A DNA stretch of 64,000 nucleotides from Branchiostoma floridae (lineage: Eukaryota; Chordata; Leptocardii; Amphioxiformes; Branchiostomatidae). Positions 39,285 through 51,200 of this stretch are shown in pieces. A model generated the notes under the pieces. The model had not been told where the DNA came from and did not search any database. It was given only the letters and a program-made list of their open reading frames with translations. The stretch lies in NCBI RefSeq assembly GCF_000003815.2, contig NC_049987.1:11018714-11082713 (forward strand). The letters are read 5' to 3'. The first letter of the stretch is position 1. Each line of letters opens with the position of its first letter. The position numbers and the translations under genes were made by a program.

Positions 39285-42041
39285 TTAAGGCTGTCCATCC
39301 TTCTCCTTCTCTGCCGCCATGACTACACTAATGAACTCTGGAAAGGAGAAAAACATGTGGGGAGTGAATTAAAGTGGACCCAGGTGGTCGACTTAGTACA
39401 ATTATCTTGGCCATGTCGTACTCAGAGGTACGGAGGTAATTACGATAAAGTTTGAAATAGACCTGAAGGCAACCACATGGTCCTTTTGGGTTTTGCTGAG
39501 GAGTATACAGCAAATTACGTCTATGGACGATGAACCATCTGGTTCTCGTGGCTGATGGGTTTCTGCCTGTCTTATCTAGTACAAGATTGGCCAAAATCTT
39601 AATTTAAAGTATAACACCCAAAGTTCAAAAAGAGAGATGTCATTCTCTTACAATTGTTTATATATAATTATTGACCAAATGCCGGGGAATAGATAATTTT
39701 ACCTTCATACGATATCATGCCGTCGCCATCTTTGTCAAAGTGGTAAAACATCTCGTCGATATCTTCATTGGTGATGTCATCACAAAGGTCTGTCATCACA
39801 CTCCTCAGCTCCTTGGTACTGTATGTGATATGATATCAGATTGTTATTGTCAGCATATTAAATAGAAAAGAGTTATAAATTATACAAATCCAACGAACGT
39901 AGAGCTTCTATATCCGTGTAGAATTGGAGCACGGTCATCATCATATCGTTCCGTGCCAGTACTGCAGCCAGGCCACGGCCTTCTCGTTAGCTATATTTAT
40001 CTTCCAAAGTTGAGCCGACATGTACACAGCATAATTTTTTATGAAGACACTAAGATATAATGAATTGAAATCAAGTTCTATTACTCAATTGTGCCATTAT
40101 GATCCATATCGAAGGCTCTGAAGGCGGCTCTCAACTCTTCTTCCTGCTCCGTGTCTTTCTGTCTTTTTGCCATGACCGCAAGAAAGTCTGCAAAGTCGAT
40201 GGATCCCTCACCTTTAGATAGAAAATATAGTCGAACAATAAAATGTTAATATCCTATTACAGTAGCAATCTTATGCATTTACTCGCGGTAGGAATACCAT
40301 ATCTTAAAAGATGTGCACCAACATGTTGTCATGAATTTATAAGGAGCCCAAAAATCTTTTGGGAAATATCTTTATGATTTAGTATGGATCAAGTAACAGT
40401 GCAATTTCAGTATTTACATATAGATTAGCTTTATCCTCATCTTGCTGTTAGTACGCCATTGCCATTACTAATTCACTAGCAATTTATATAGTGTAAACTT
40501 AACATTTCACAGACTTAAACGTTAAGTGAAATGACACTACATTCGTCCATCATAGATATGTTTACTGACTATCAGGATCCACGTCTTGTAGAATCTTTTC
40601 CATCTCTTTCTCTGTGGGGTTCTGTCCCAGAGACCACATGACTTTGAACAGCTCCTTAATGGCAATGATGCCATCGCCGTCCTTGTCGTACACGCTGAAG
40701 GCTTCTCGATACTCTGGAAAATGAACCATTTTGTCATTCCATTACTTTACTTTACTTTACTTTTTGAATCTCAAACAATAGCGTATTGTACACAAGCATG
40801 TGGTAGCCCTATGCTGATTATGTGTACCATGCACACGAAAGACACATACAATCTATCAGTTGCATATAACGTAGCTGATGAAAGGGCGCTCATGAAATTT
40901 GCCTTAATGCTTTTACTCTTATCTCAAAACTAGTGACGGTATGCCGAAGATTCCTAAGCATCTTTTGCAACATGTAAGTTCTTCTATTGGCATGTATATT
41001 ATTTGTTGCTATGTACAAGAATAAATACGTATAGCTTAAGTAACAAATCGTCACCAAAATAGACAAAATATTTCTGTTGAAGAAGGTAATACATATTTGC
41101 AAAGCTTACCGATAATTTGCTGTTCGCTTAACTTGTCAGCCTACATTGCGTATAGAAAAAGATTGAGATGAAGATACAAGTTTGTTCGATACACATTTAT
41201 CAGTTATAATTATGTTTTTTACTTCATTATGAATCAAAACAGAACATACTATTAGACACAACGCGTTACTGATAACGATATTTGATGCTCTGCTGCTATA
41301 CATGTAACACAGTTATTGATTTCTATGATATTGCTAACGACTTGCATGTCTGCATTTCATCATTAAGAAAACTCTCGGGATTACAGCCTTTTTCCAAGCA
41401 CCTGCCGCTGCTTTAAAGTTTTTCGAAACTTTTCGGTCGATAAAAACTACGGGCTGTGTGATCTTCAGATTACTAAAAGGCCTGCGTGACAGTTAACTTC
41501 TTTGTACTGATTTAGTGATGAATGTTGATCGATAAGTAGTGTGGGAGGATTTCAAAGATAGTAACTTTCTTGTAATCTTATAATCATTAGCAAATATGAT
41601 TACTCAATGAATTCTAAGTCTCATCGATCTCAACTAAATCATGATTGAGGGTCTGCGATTACCAAATAGCGACAAGAATTTTTGAAAAAAAAAAATCCAG
41701 ATGTTGATATATATGCGCATAAGAATAAACGGAATATAGAAGACAAGAGGAAATAGGATAGTGAACATTTAGGACATTTCCTGTATGCCCAAAGTATATG
41801 GTGCACTTATTTGAATTGCACTCCAATCATCATAAGAAAATGAAAAAAGTGTATCAAACAATTAGCACATTTTTTTGTCAGTGGACCAAGCCGTAATACG
41901 AGATCTGCATACAGACTCAAATAAGGAGTTCATGTCAATAAACAATGTCGACTCCTTGGAATGTAATTACTTTTTGTTTCGTGGTAATTAAGCACCATGT
42001 TCCCATTAATATGAATTCTCAACATACATCATACATACCAT
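39285..42041 (-). CDS. Calmodulin-like EF-hand protein C (six exons, complete)
   Basis: Minus-strand exons in reading order: 42039-42041 (ATG, then GTATGT), 41110-41140, 40570-40713, 40085-40211, 39703-39818 and 39285-39337 (TAA). This gives 157 aa. Exon lengths and phases are identical to gene B. EF-hand loops are [36 protein letters not shown] and [12 protein letters not shown]; loop II has Asp at position 12 as in A and B, and Ser at position 4 where B has Gly. The tail is [11 protein letters not shown], as in B. It is a probable calcium sensor and a tandem paralogue of B in the same orientation, about 18 kb away. The exon-3 donor is GTCAGT, unusual at its third base. The ATG exon is only three coding bases and is the least certain part; it was chosen because it is followed by a good donor, as in A and B. 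Confidence 0.92.
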
Positions 42042-42560
42042 GGCTGTGCAGGTTTTGTCTTAATGTTGAATTCAGTTGTTAAAGATATCCGGTAAGTGTC
42101 TTCTGTAAAACAAAAACAGTTATTGTTAAACAACTTATTCAAACTCAAATGTACAGATGCAATTATGTGTCAAGAAGGTCATCATTTACACAACCATGAT
42201 ACCTAATCATATTTTTTTCATTTAACATATCATCAAACTTTTAAACTTTTTCATATGACAACTCTCGCGTACAGACTGTGAAGGACATGTCGTTAGGTCG
42301 GCAAAGCTTCGATGAATAAATGATCATGTGTAAAAGATTCAGTGGTATGAATCTAGGTCAAGTCATCCGGTTCAACGGAAACCCTGGACGTTGAAGCATG
42401 GAAGGTTGCATGCAACCAAGCTATTTCTTCAGCAAATGGATTCCACAATTTTGTATCAGCAATGCCTTTTTTGCTATTTGCGAGGATCTTGATTCAGTTG
42501 GAATTGAAAAGTGTCCTTGGAACATGAGAGTCAGGAGTGCTAGGTTAGGTAGTAGTCTAG
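42042..42560. other. Region upstream of gene C
   Basis: Should include the 5' UTR of gene C. No TATA or CCAAT arrangement is convincing. It ends at the second assembly gap. Confidence 0.4.
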
Positions 42561-42660
42561 NNNNNNNNNNNNNNNNNNNNNNNNNNNNNNNNNNNNNNNN
42601 NNNNNNNNNNNNNNNNNNNNNNNNNNNNNNNNNNNNNNNNNNNNNNNNNNNNNNNNNNNN
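42561..42660. other. Assembly gap (100 N)
   Basis: Exactly 100 undetermined bases. The flanks show no obvious inverted or direct repeat. The true size is unknown, and an upstream exon of gene C could be lost here. Confidence 0.99.
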
Positions 42661-45600
42661 CTTTCTAAGTCATAGTCATTAGGGGACCTTGGGTTTGGCC
42701 CAGTATGGTATTTTCAACCAATCAATACTTACACACGAAGGTACGTGCTCTGTAGAACTGGGTCAAGCGTGCAACTATAAATATAGCACGGATTCGAGCT
42801 GTCCAATTTGATTTTCATTTGTTCATTATTTGATTGCTGTTTCTGTCAATGGCAATTATCGTAGGTAGTCAGAGAGTAAAAATTACAGTTTATTCAAATG
42901 ATTTTATAAATAATAAATAAATAAATTATAAATTGATTTGCAAGCTTAATCGAGCTTGGAAACGCTTGCCTTGGGATTATGTTACATAGGTACTGGTTGC
43001 TATGGCACTTTCAAATTCCAATAATATGTATACCTGTTAGTAAACTGGGCTATGTAAGCCACACGAGAGCACGGTCATCTTAACATAATTTCTTTTCGTG
43101 GCCATCATGTATCATCCATCATCCGTAATGTTAGCATCCGTCTCAAGCATTGCGTTACCTTCGGGTTTTTTTAATAATGTGGGGGAGAAAAAATCTATCT
43201 ATTAACATGTCTTGTATCAAAAAGATAGATTAGTCATGGCGTCAACCCGTACGTCGGCACCCGCGGCAAATGTCGAGGAACTGGCAGAAACTTGTGATGA
43301 CATGTTGTAATATAAGCCGGTAGACGTGTTTTGGCTTTGATGGCCATTTAAACATGTATATCATAGACATAGAGCCGAGGGCAATAGAAATTGTTGCCAA
43401 CATTTTTGGAGGAAACATCCATTGTGGCCACGAAATTACTGCTGAAATCAATGAATCAACCAAGGTAGAGACATAGCAATATGGTAGTGGTAGAAGGGAA
43501 GGCCTCAGCTCCAGTTAAAGTCTGTGTCTTACGCCGAAGGGCGGTTATACCGGCTATATAGATACAGATACAGATACAGAATATCACCAGACAGCTGGTG
43601 TTGAATCTTGCCTTGAAAACTGAGGGGCAAAATTCACCATAGAACGAACGTATTTTACCTCAGACAGATCAGGATGTATCTCTTAGATAGGGAATGTAAT
43701 TTACAATAAATGATTTGTCACCGTGTAGAAGGTGAAGGATTCTAAAGAAGTGCATTTTTTTTCTAACGTGATCCTATAGGTTATAGTCTCAAAATATCAT
43801 GGTAGCACACAGTACATCTTAAGTCTGCATCCCGCGGCCGCACACATATTGGCAGGCGTGCGGTATGACCCAGGGTCACCTTTCATAGGTTTCTTCGCAG
43901 CCCTACGTATCTTTTTTGCCCAGGCATAGTACTGTTAAGGCATAAAAATCGAATTCTAGCAATCATAGTTTCAGACAATATTGTTTTGAAATATGCTTTT
44001 GAACTAGAACGTGATTCAATACTTAAACAATTTCAGCGTCTTAATTGCGAAGGAAACGATTTACAATAAAGCTTACCTGATCCACGTATGTGGCATCTTC
44101 CGTGCTGCCTGCATCAACCTAATGGTCATACATTCCCACCTGTACTGAGTGAGAAATACATAGAATGTCAAAGGACATAGGGTTGTTTTACCATAGTACA
44201 TTACATGAAATACAAACTATTTGCTTTTGGCTGGAAAATAAAATCATATGTCATTGTTTATCGCAGCTGAGAAAGGGATTTGCTGGAACCTACCTGCTAT
44301 TAGCCAACAAGTAGGTTAGTCAAGATGCATTTTAGGTTATGGTTGTATAAATATGAGTCGAATCCATCCAGGGACTTCATGATTCATAGCCCAAAATGCT
44401 TTCAACGAGGAATATCAATGATATATGATTGCTTAGTTCGTAAAGTGATACTAAAAGTTAGAACTTGATAACGTGAAGGTTAACATGTATCTGTATCATC
44501 ATAGCTACAGAGCTCCATGAGATTTTTTTTTAAAATTGCACCTGAATGTTCCATGAAAAGAATGAAAAGAACAACATATTAGTCAACTAACTAGTATCTT
44601 TGGGACAATTTGACATGTCTCTGCCATATCACTAATTACCATTGACTTAAATCTAAAGGTTTGCCATTTTGAAAGCAATCACGTCATGTTATTTTCTATT
44701 GTGACATGGTGAATCGCCACTCAAAAGGATAAGGTTAAGGTAAAGATTGTTGTTGCGCTGGAGAAAAACAGCTTCCTGTATACATATAAGGTAAACTTTA
44801 ATATTACGTCACTGACTGTACCAATTACGTCGTATGCACCGTGTTTTAGTTAGCAAATCATCCATGCGGAAGAGTCATCTCCAATCATTTATGATTTATG
44901 ACTGTCCAACATGGGGGGCCTGGCGGGTTGTCCTAGAGCAGGTCACTTGATACCCACGGGAGGGGGTTTTCTGTTGCTGATAGCTTTGCACTGTGATCTT
45001 TCCGGAATACGACACGTTGAGACCACCCATGACAAATGCCTGGGACAGGTTATTTAGCTGCGGATCGATGGCAAAAACACATCTTTGTTTTCCGGGCTGA
45101 TCACATTACGCCAGGCGGCACTAGACGTAATGGCATTTGGATGGTCCTGATCAAGATATGTTATCACCGCCCATGCCCACAAACCAAATGCTCCATTAAT
45201 CAGGGACCTGTTGTGAACCTAATGATTCAAATCGACCCGTCAGCAAACGACGAGACCAGATCCGATACATGATTATTTTCTGCTCGATTTATTCATCTGC
45301 CTATCATAATTTCTCTTTTGACCTCTCGACAGATAAAATACCTGGTGTAATATTCTTCAGAATTTAACAGGTTGTTATTATTTGAGACATGGAATTCATT
45401 GACAATTTACATTATGATATTCTTTGCCATATAACATCAGCGTTGAAAACGAACACGTTATATATCCTAAGACGACGGGTGATAAAAGTTTAGATTGTCA
45501 ATTGTATGTAGCTTAATGTAGTCTTTTAAAAGTTGCTTTCACATCATTAAAACTATCCCCACTTGATGTTAATGCTCTGATAATGTCAGGGCCGCTCGGG

Positions 45601-45828
45601 CGCAAATACCTTTTACAATAGATGCGCTGCGCATGCATCCTTGCTAGATAAATCAACCACCGTCTTATATCCGCTTTACTGTAGTCCACGTTAATGCTTC
45701 CTGTCATTCGTAATGCCAATGCACGTAAAATATCTTCATGATTGAACCATATTGATTAGGCGCTCTTTGAACTCAACTAGAAAAGGAAGGAATCCCGGCA
45801 GTATGAGATTACCTTTAAATGTTACAGG
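42661..45828. other. Unassigned intergenic DNA
   Basis: No gene recognised. Minor items are an AT-rich TAAATAAATAAATAA tract near 42906 and three GATACA units near 43560. A minus-strand segment at 44077-44118 has an acceptor (CCATTAG) and a donor (CAG|GTAAGC) around 14 open codons, possibly an isolated or 5' exon, but nothing links it to a gene. Confidence 0.35.
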
Positions 45829-46047
45829 TCACCATATGCCCACTAGATCGAATAGGGGATTTGTCAGAGTAAGCTCTCCGAAATCATCACACTGACATGC
45901 AAACCTGCGCTGACTTCCGATGGCCCGTACCATCTCAGACCTGATGCAGTAAGACATATCACCACATTCCTCTTTGTCTACGTGTTGTCCCAAAATAGTT
46001 TCTTTGATATAAAGGCTAGGGTATGTGCTGTCAAATGGTTTTCTCAT
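45829..46047 (-). CDS. Candidate exon of an unknown gene, cysteine-containing
   Basis: Open frame after the acceptor-like TTTTAATTCAG, ending in TGA. It contains EECGDMSYCIRSEM and RRFACQCDDFG, a C-x5-C-x18-C-x-C spacing that would suit an extracellular module. A second open frame just upstream (46096-46285) could join in frame through a GTATGT donor, but that intron would be only 46 nt, which is very short. No family was recognised; it may be chance or a decayed gene. Confidence 0.2.
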   Translation of the reverse strand: MRKPFDSTYPSLYIKETILGQHVDKEECGDMSYCIRSEMVRAIGSQRRFACQCDDFGELTLTNPLFDLVGIW

Positions 46048-46285
46048 CTGAATTAAAATCAGTCATAATCCCAAAACATAAAGATAGACATACCAATAAA
46101 TTTTTCAATCTTCCCTTTACCAAATAATGGTTGTCTATAAATCGAAATAATGCAAAAAAATATCCATCTTCGTAAGGGATTGGAATCCGTAATGATAAAT
46201 TTCGCTGCAGCGTAGACGTCATTTTGCTGCACGTACCCACGCCCCATTGCTCTTCCATAGGATTAGGCAACGTAATGCCAGGCAA

Positions 46286-47962
46286 TTGAGAATGTTCCTA
46301 TCACATTAAGCCAAAAAGATCGGGAGCAATTATGCTTGGGAAACCAGTTACTCAGATTGGATACTCAGCAGCCATATCCCAGGCAATCTGGACTCCATTC
46401 TCAGTAACGGTATTGTCTAATCAAAATGTAAGCCTCTGGACTGTCAAGGCTAAGTGTACAGGATAGAAAATAGTTCCCATTGCATTCTACCAATGCATTA
46501 AGAGATTGTAATGATAGTAGAAATGCACCTTTCATTCCTGATTGGACATACTGATGGGGTTTTAGCAGGGACGCCAAAATCTACAAAAGGCCACCGTGCC
46601 ATTGACCTGGTCAGACGATGGCTGGCGGAATAATTGAAAAGGGCTGTCTACAAGGGCTTGACCTAGCTCCTTTTCTAACGACAGCCAGGCTCCAAGTCAA
46701 AGTGCGTGTGCATGGAGTATGAAAATATCATGTTCAAATGATTGGAGATATTAGATAAGGTTATATTTTATGTATTATAGTTCAACTTTTGTAATGCCCA
46801 AATATGAACTGTCGTAAATGAGGGTTTGCTATGCATAATTGAAGTTCACCTATAATCCTTAAGGAATGTGCCGAGTCCAAATACAATTTGGGTGGATGCC
46901 AGATTGAGTGCCTGTCTACTGACAATGCATTACAACCATAAATCACTATATGTCATTTACAGCCTTAAAAAGCCGGCTGAAGAAGATAAGGGCTAAATTA
47001 TTCAGTACGTAGTTAGGGATGTGGCTAGCTGCTAATACAATATAGCAATGCATTGTACATTTGTTACGAGATCGTATCAATCTACAACCTTCTTTCTTGT
47101 AATACCCTGGCCCTAGTAACCCAAATGTACCATAAGGTCTTCAACGTCTAAAAATAGCAAAAATAAACTGACTACATCTGAATACCAAACGTTTGCAATC
47201 GTCTTAGAAGTGTCTTGTTATAGAATTGTGAATTATGGAGCTATAGGGGAGTTATTGTAATACACTATATCCATGTAGTGGACACAGTTGCGATTTACCA
47301 AAGACAGGTATCTGCGGAAGCGCACTGTGAGGGTATTTCGAGGTAAAATATGTATAGCCATCAAGCGAGCTACCAGTAGGCCTATATGGGGCAAATTGCG
47401 TCGTAACTTTATTATTCTTTTAGACGGCGCTATCACAGATCGAGCGTTCCTCGTCGCTACTGTGGAAATTTGGCAAATATTGATAGTCATTCCTAGTCAT
47501 TTGTCATAGAGACTGGAGTATGGTTTTCTGCAGTAGAAGGCGCAATGCAGGCGAAACAATTGCATATTGTGAAACTGCGTGAAAAAAACAACTGTCAACT
47601 CTAACACTACACCGTAAACACGCTAAACTGAAATATCAAACAAAGACACCATTGGTTTACCACGTTACTAACTGTACATAAATAGGAATTTTGCAAATTT
47701 TTACGATACGTAATTACACAACAGCTAGTCAGACCATAGGCCATCAATTATGTACTCATTATTGCGCCCGATAATTATTCATTTGTAACTAACGCAATCT
47801 GAGATCGGTGAAACACATCTTAAATCAAGACAAGAATTAAAAGAATTACAATTTTGTTTACACCATGACCATGTTTGAGATCAAGAAATAATCATGGTAA
47901 GACAATAACAAACAATGAATCAAAGACGGTTGTAAATGTTTAACGTATCTTCTTACCTACAG
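46286..47962. other. Unassigned intergenic DNA
   Basis: No supported gene. Overlapping frames at 47233-47509 on both strands have no recognisable motif. Confidence 0.35.
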
Positions 47963-48212
47963 GGTGGATGGTTTCCTAGAGGCCGGTGCGGCTGTAAACG
48001 TCTTGCCTGGTCTGCTGCTGAGGCGAACTAAGCGTTTGATACCGGCACAACAGGGGGACCGACAGTCGATCGATAGCTCCCCTCTATCCCATTATACGCC
48101 GGTCCAGCCAAGGCCAAAGTTTGCGTACAACCTATATCAAAAGAAACCTCGAAACCAACATTTCCATTTAGGGGATGTTCTGCACTGTGGGAGTAGCATC
48201 ACACACCAATAG
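47963..48212 (+). CDS. Candidate terminal exon of an unknown gene
   Basis: Preceded by a good pyrimidine tract and acceptor (CTTCTTACCTACAG at 47949-47962). About 82 codons are open to a TAG at 48210-48212, entered in phase 1. The composition is less AT-rich than the surroundings and the product is basic (for example YTPVQPRPKFAYNLYQKKPR). I do not recognise it and found no upstream exon to join to it. Confidence 0.25.
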
Positions 48213-51200
48213 CGGTGTAGGTCAAAGGTTACACCAAACACACCGTAAAGACGTGTTGGTGACGTTGTTATTGACAACGCCATTGTCGGCAGACCTATTG
48301 ATTTTCCTTGGCAGAGGCGCACCGTGCAATTTCTCTTGTTAGAGTAGGTTATATTTTATTCATTAAGATGAATCATACGTGATGCATTGGGATTTCTAGA
48401 AGTCCCTGATAAGGTCATCCATTTTTCATCAAATTTTCAGGATGCTATTTCTCACAATGACATCCTTGTTCCTCTTTATGAAGTTCTGAACAATATGACG
48501 TTTTTAGTAGATTTTGTCCAGATAATGGTCTTAAGTAGTGTCTTATAGCATTTGTAGCGTTCATAGCGTTCGTATAGCATAAACACAACCGGGACCAAGA
48601 CTACATATCACAATATATTGATTGCAAAGAAATTTCAAGACTTTCAAGGCTTACGTAATGCAATTTAATTAGCCATCAGTCTCTAAAATCCAAATTACGG
48701 TCTAACTATATTTCAAAAATTTACCTATGGACTTCCAGCATAAATAACCATGTGTTAATTCTTTGTAAGTTTTTCAAAATAAAACAAAAATCCTCTCATT
48801 GAGGATTGTTTTCCTTTTGATGGACAGTTAATACGATTTTGTTTCCCTTTAACGGTGAAAGACATTATCTCAGGATGCATTAGAGTTTTATAGTCACACA
48901 GCATGTACAAAAGCTTTGACGAATCATTGGTATCTGCAATGCGGTTGTTTTTTGGTAATCTTCTTAAGTCCGTGAATCAATTATTCACACTTGAACGAAG
49001 AAAACCTGCCTGGAATCGCAATGCCTAAAGAAAGTAAGGACAATGGTCCAAAAATAGTTACCATCGATCAGCCTCATAAACGCCTGTCTGGCTTGGTGAG
49101 ACCAATATAAACGATGCTGTCTTGGCGGGGATTCAACCGAACGTCCAATGCAGGGAAATACCCTGGCATTCAAGCAAGGAATATTAGTTACTTACGAGCA
49201 AATCTAAGAGTCAGACAAAAGACCAATACCACGATATCGCGATATTGCCTGTGTTGCTCGTCATAAACTAGATGAACTGCAACATATAATGTGTTATAAG
49301 AAATTTTCCCAAAAGGTTTGCATCGTTGAAGACTTGATACGTTGCCTGTCATTCGTTATTTATTGCAACAGACGCTGTGACGCACATAGAGCCATTGTGG
49401 CCTTAAATGTTTGATGGCAGACATTGTAGTCCAAATTGATTTTAGGACTCAGGCTAGAAGAGTTTTCAGACTATATCTTTTCATTGTCTCGGGAGTTTTG
49501 GAACTCCAATATATTGGATAGAAGCGAAACTTGCGTTGATGCCATCATTACCATTATCAACATCTATCATCGCATAAAGAGTTTAGTGTTGTGAAAGCTA
49601 AATGTTCAGTTCACATGTACAGAGTTACTGCTTTTCCATTTTCACTTTTACTACCATCCACGACGTTAAATTCATCTAGCTTTCTCTGAAATTTTGTTAC
49701 GATTTCGATATCGTGAGACTGACTCCTGTATGACGAAGTTTGATCTATCTTCTCGTGTAGGTAACGTATTCCCAAGGCTAAGGATAGACCTGCGTCGCTA
49801 GGAAATGATATCATTACCGCCAAGAGGGCTACATTACTCTAGTCTCATGAGTGAAATGAAACGAGATACACCCCAAGACTAACTGCAGCTGAGACTCCTG
49901 CTATCAATCGCTGTAAAAGAAAGTACGTTATACTGACTACAGATCATGTGTATTGATGGACAGAAAAGAGCTGCTTTGCAATGTATGTAGCAATGGGCAC
50001 TTGGGATTAAACTTAGGACTTTGTTCTTTATAAGTAAAAAGCCAGGATGTTGTCTTTATTTCAAGTATTTTGTATGAGTAGTACTCGTTAATTTCCGAGA
50101 CTAACTCTAACCTAACATGTGGTTGCTTACAGCATATCGCATGTTCACAGGTGAAATATAAGGTATATTAGCCTACTTTTAAAAGTACCGTTACAAATTT
50201 GTGAGGCGGAATGCAGGTATGCAATTCGTTCTGGACTCAACGGTGGGATAAGCCATTTTCTAATATAAGGTTAGTCATATTCCAATCACATAAATCGTAC
50301 AGAAATATACTGCGAGATTGTCAATTTAAAGCAAGAATTATGTTTGCAAGTCGCATGATATGTAATTCATAATGTTACGTAATCATAACAAACCTCTGAC
50401 AGACCGAATGCTGGAAAACCAGTATATTTTGTCGTATGTGAAACAGAGTACTAAAAAAAAGGTCAATTGATGATAGGTTTACCTCGGCCTGTAAACCCGC
50501 TTATTTTGAAAGATGCTATATATCTCAACTCCCATATCAAAGATATCATTTTAATGTAATTTTTGTTATTTTTTAGGAGGACACGAGCGTGTAGAATGCA
50601 AATATTAAAATAGATGTAATGGCTTAGGAAATAGAGTTATTTCTGGGCATAGAAGCCTCCTTAGAAAAGTGACCTGTACCTGCACCCTTCCGACCAAACA
50701 AGCCTGGTGGTATCTAACAAAGGTGTAATCCAATTATGATTCTGTTCAGCACAATTAGTTCCACTCACTCCGGTGTTCATGAGCAAGCGGGACGAATTAC
50801 TGCTGACGACGTGCTCAGAGAGACGCTGGTTCCGTCATGCTGATGTTTTCCGAAATGCCAGCGAATCCCGAAAGACAACGAACGTCATGTTCGGAATGAC
50901 GATATGCACAAGTGTTATTCACGGTGGAGACTGGCAGTTATAGTTCATTTAGTTCAAAACTATCGACCCAAATTTCCATCTGTAGTCACATTTGGACAAT
51001 GTAATTACTCGTGAGAATAATTAGTTTTCTTCAGTATGGAAAAAATAACTGGTTGCATTAGGTCACTCCTGGTTTTACCAGTACAATATAGGAACTCCAC
51101 GGACAGATTGCTTTGCATTACCACCTCCATTGCACTAGGACGGAAACTTCGCCGTGACCTAAAATTTTGTTATCGTTTCAGCCATACCGTTACAATTACA

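Noticed and set aside
49120-49145. Possible tRNA B box (GGTTGAATCC on the minus strand)
   Set aside because: Deviates from the GGTTCRANNCC consensus at the key C and no A box is present upstream.
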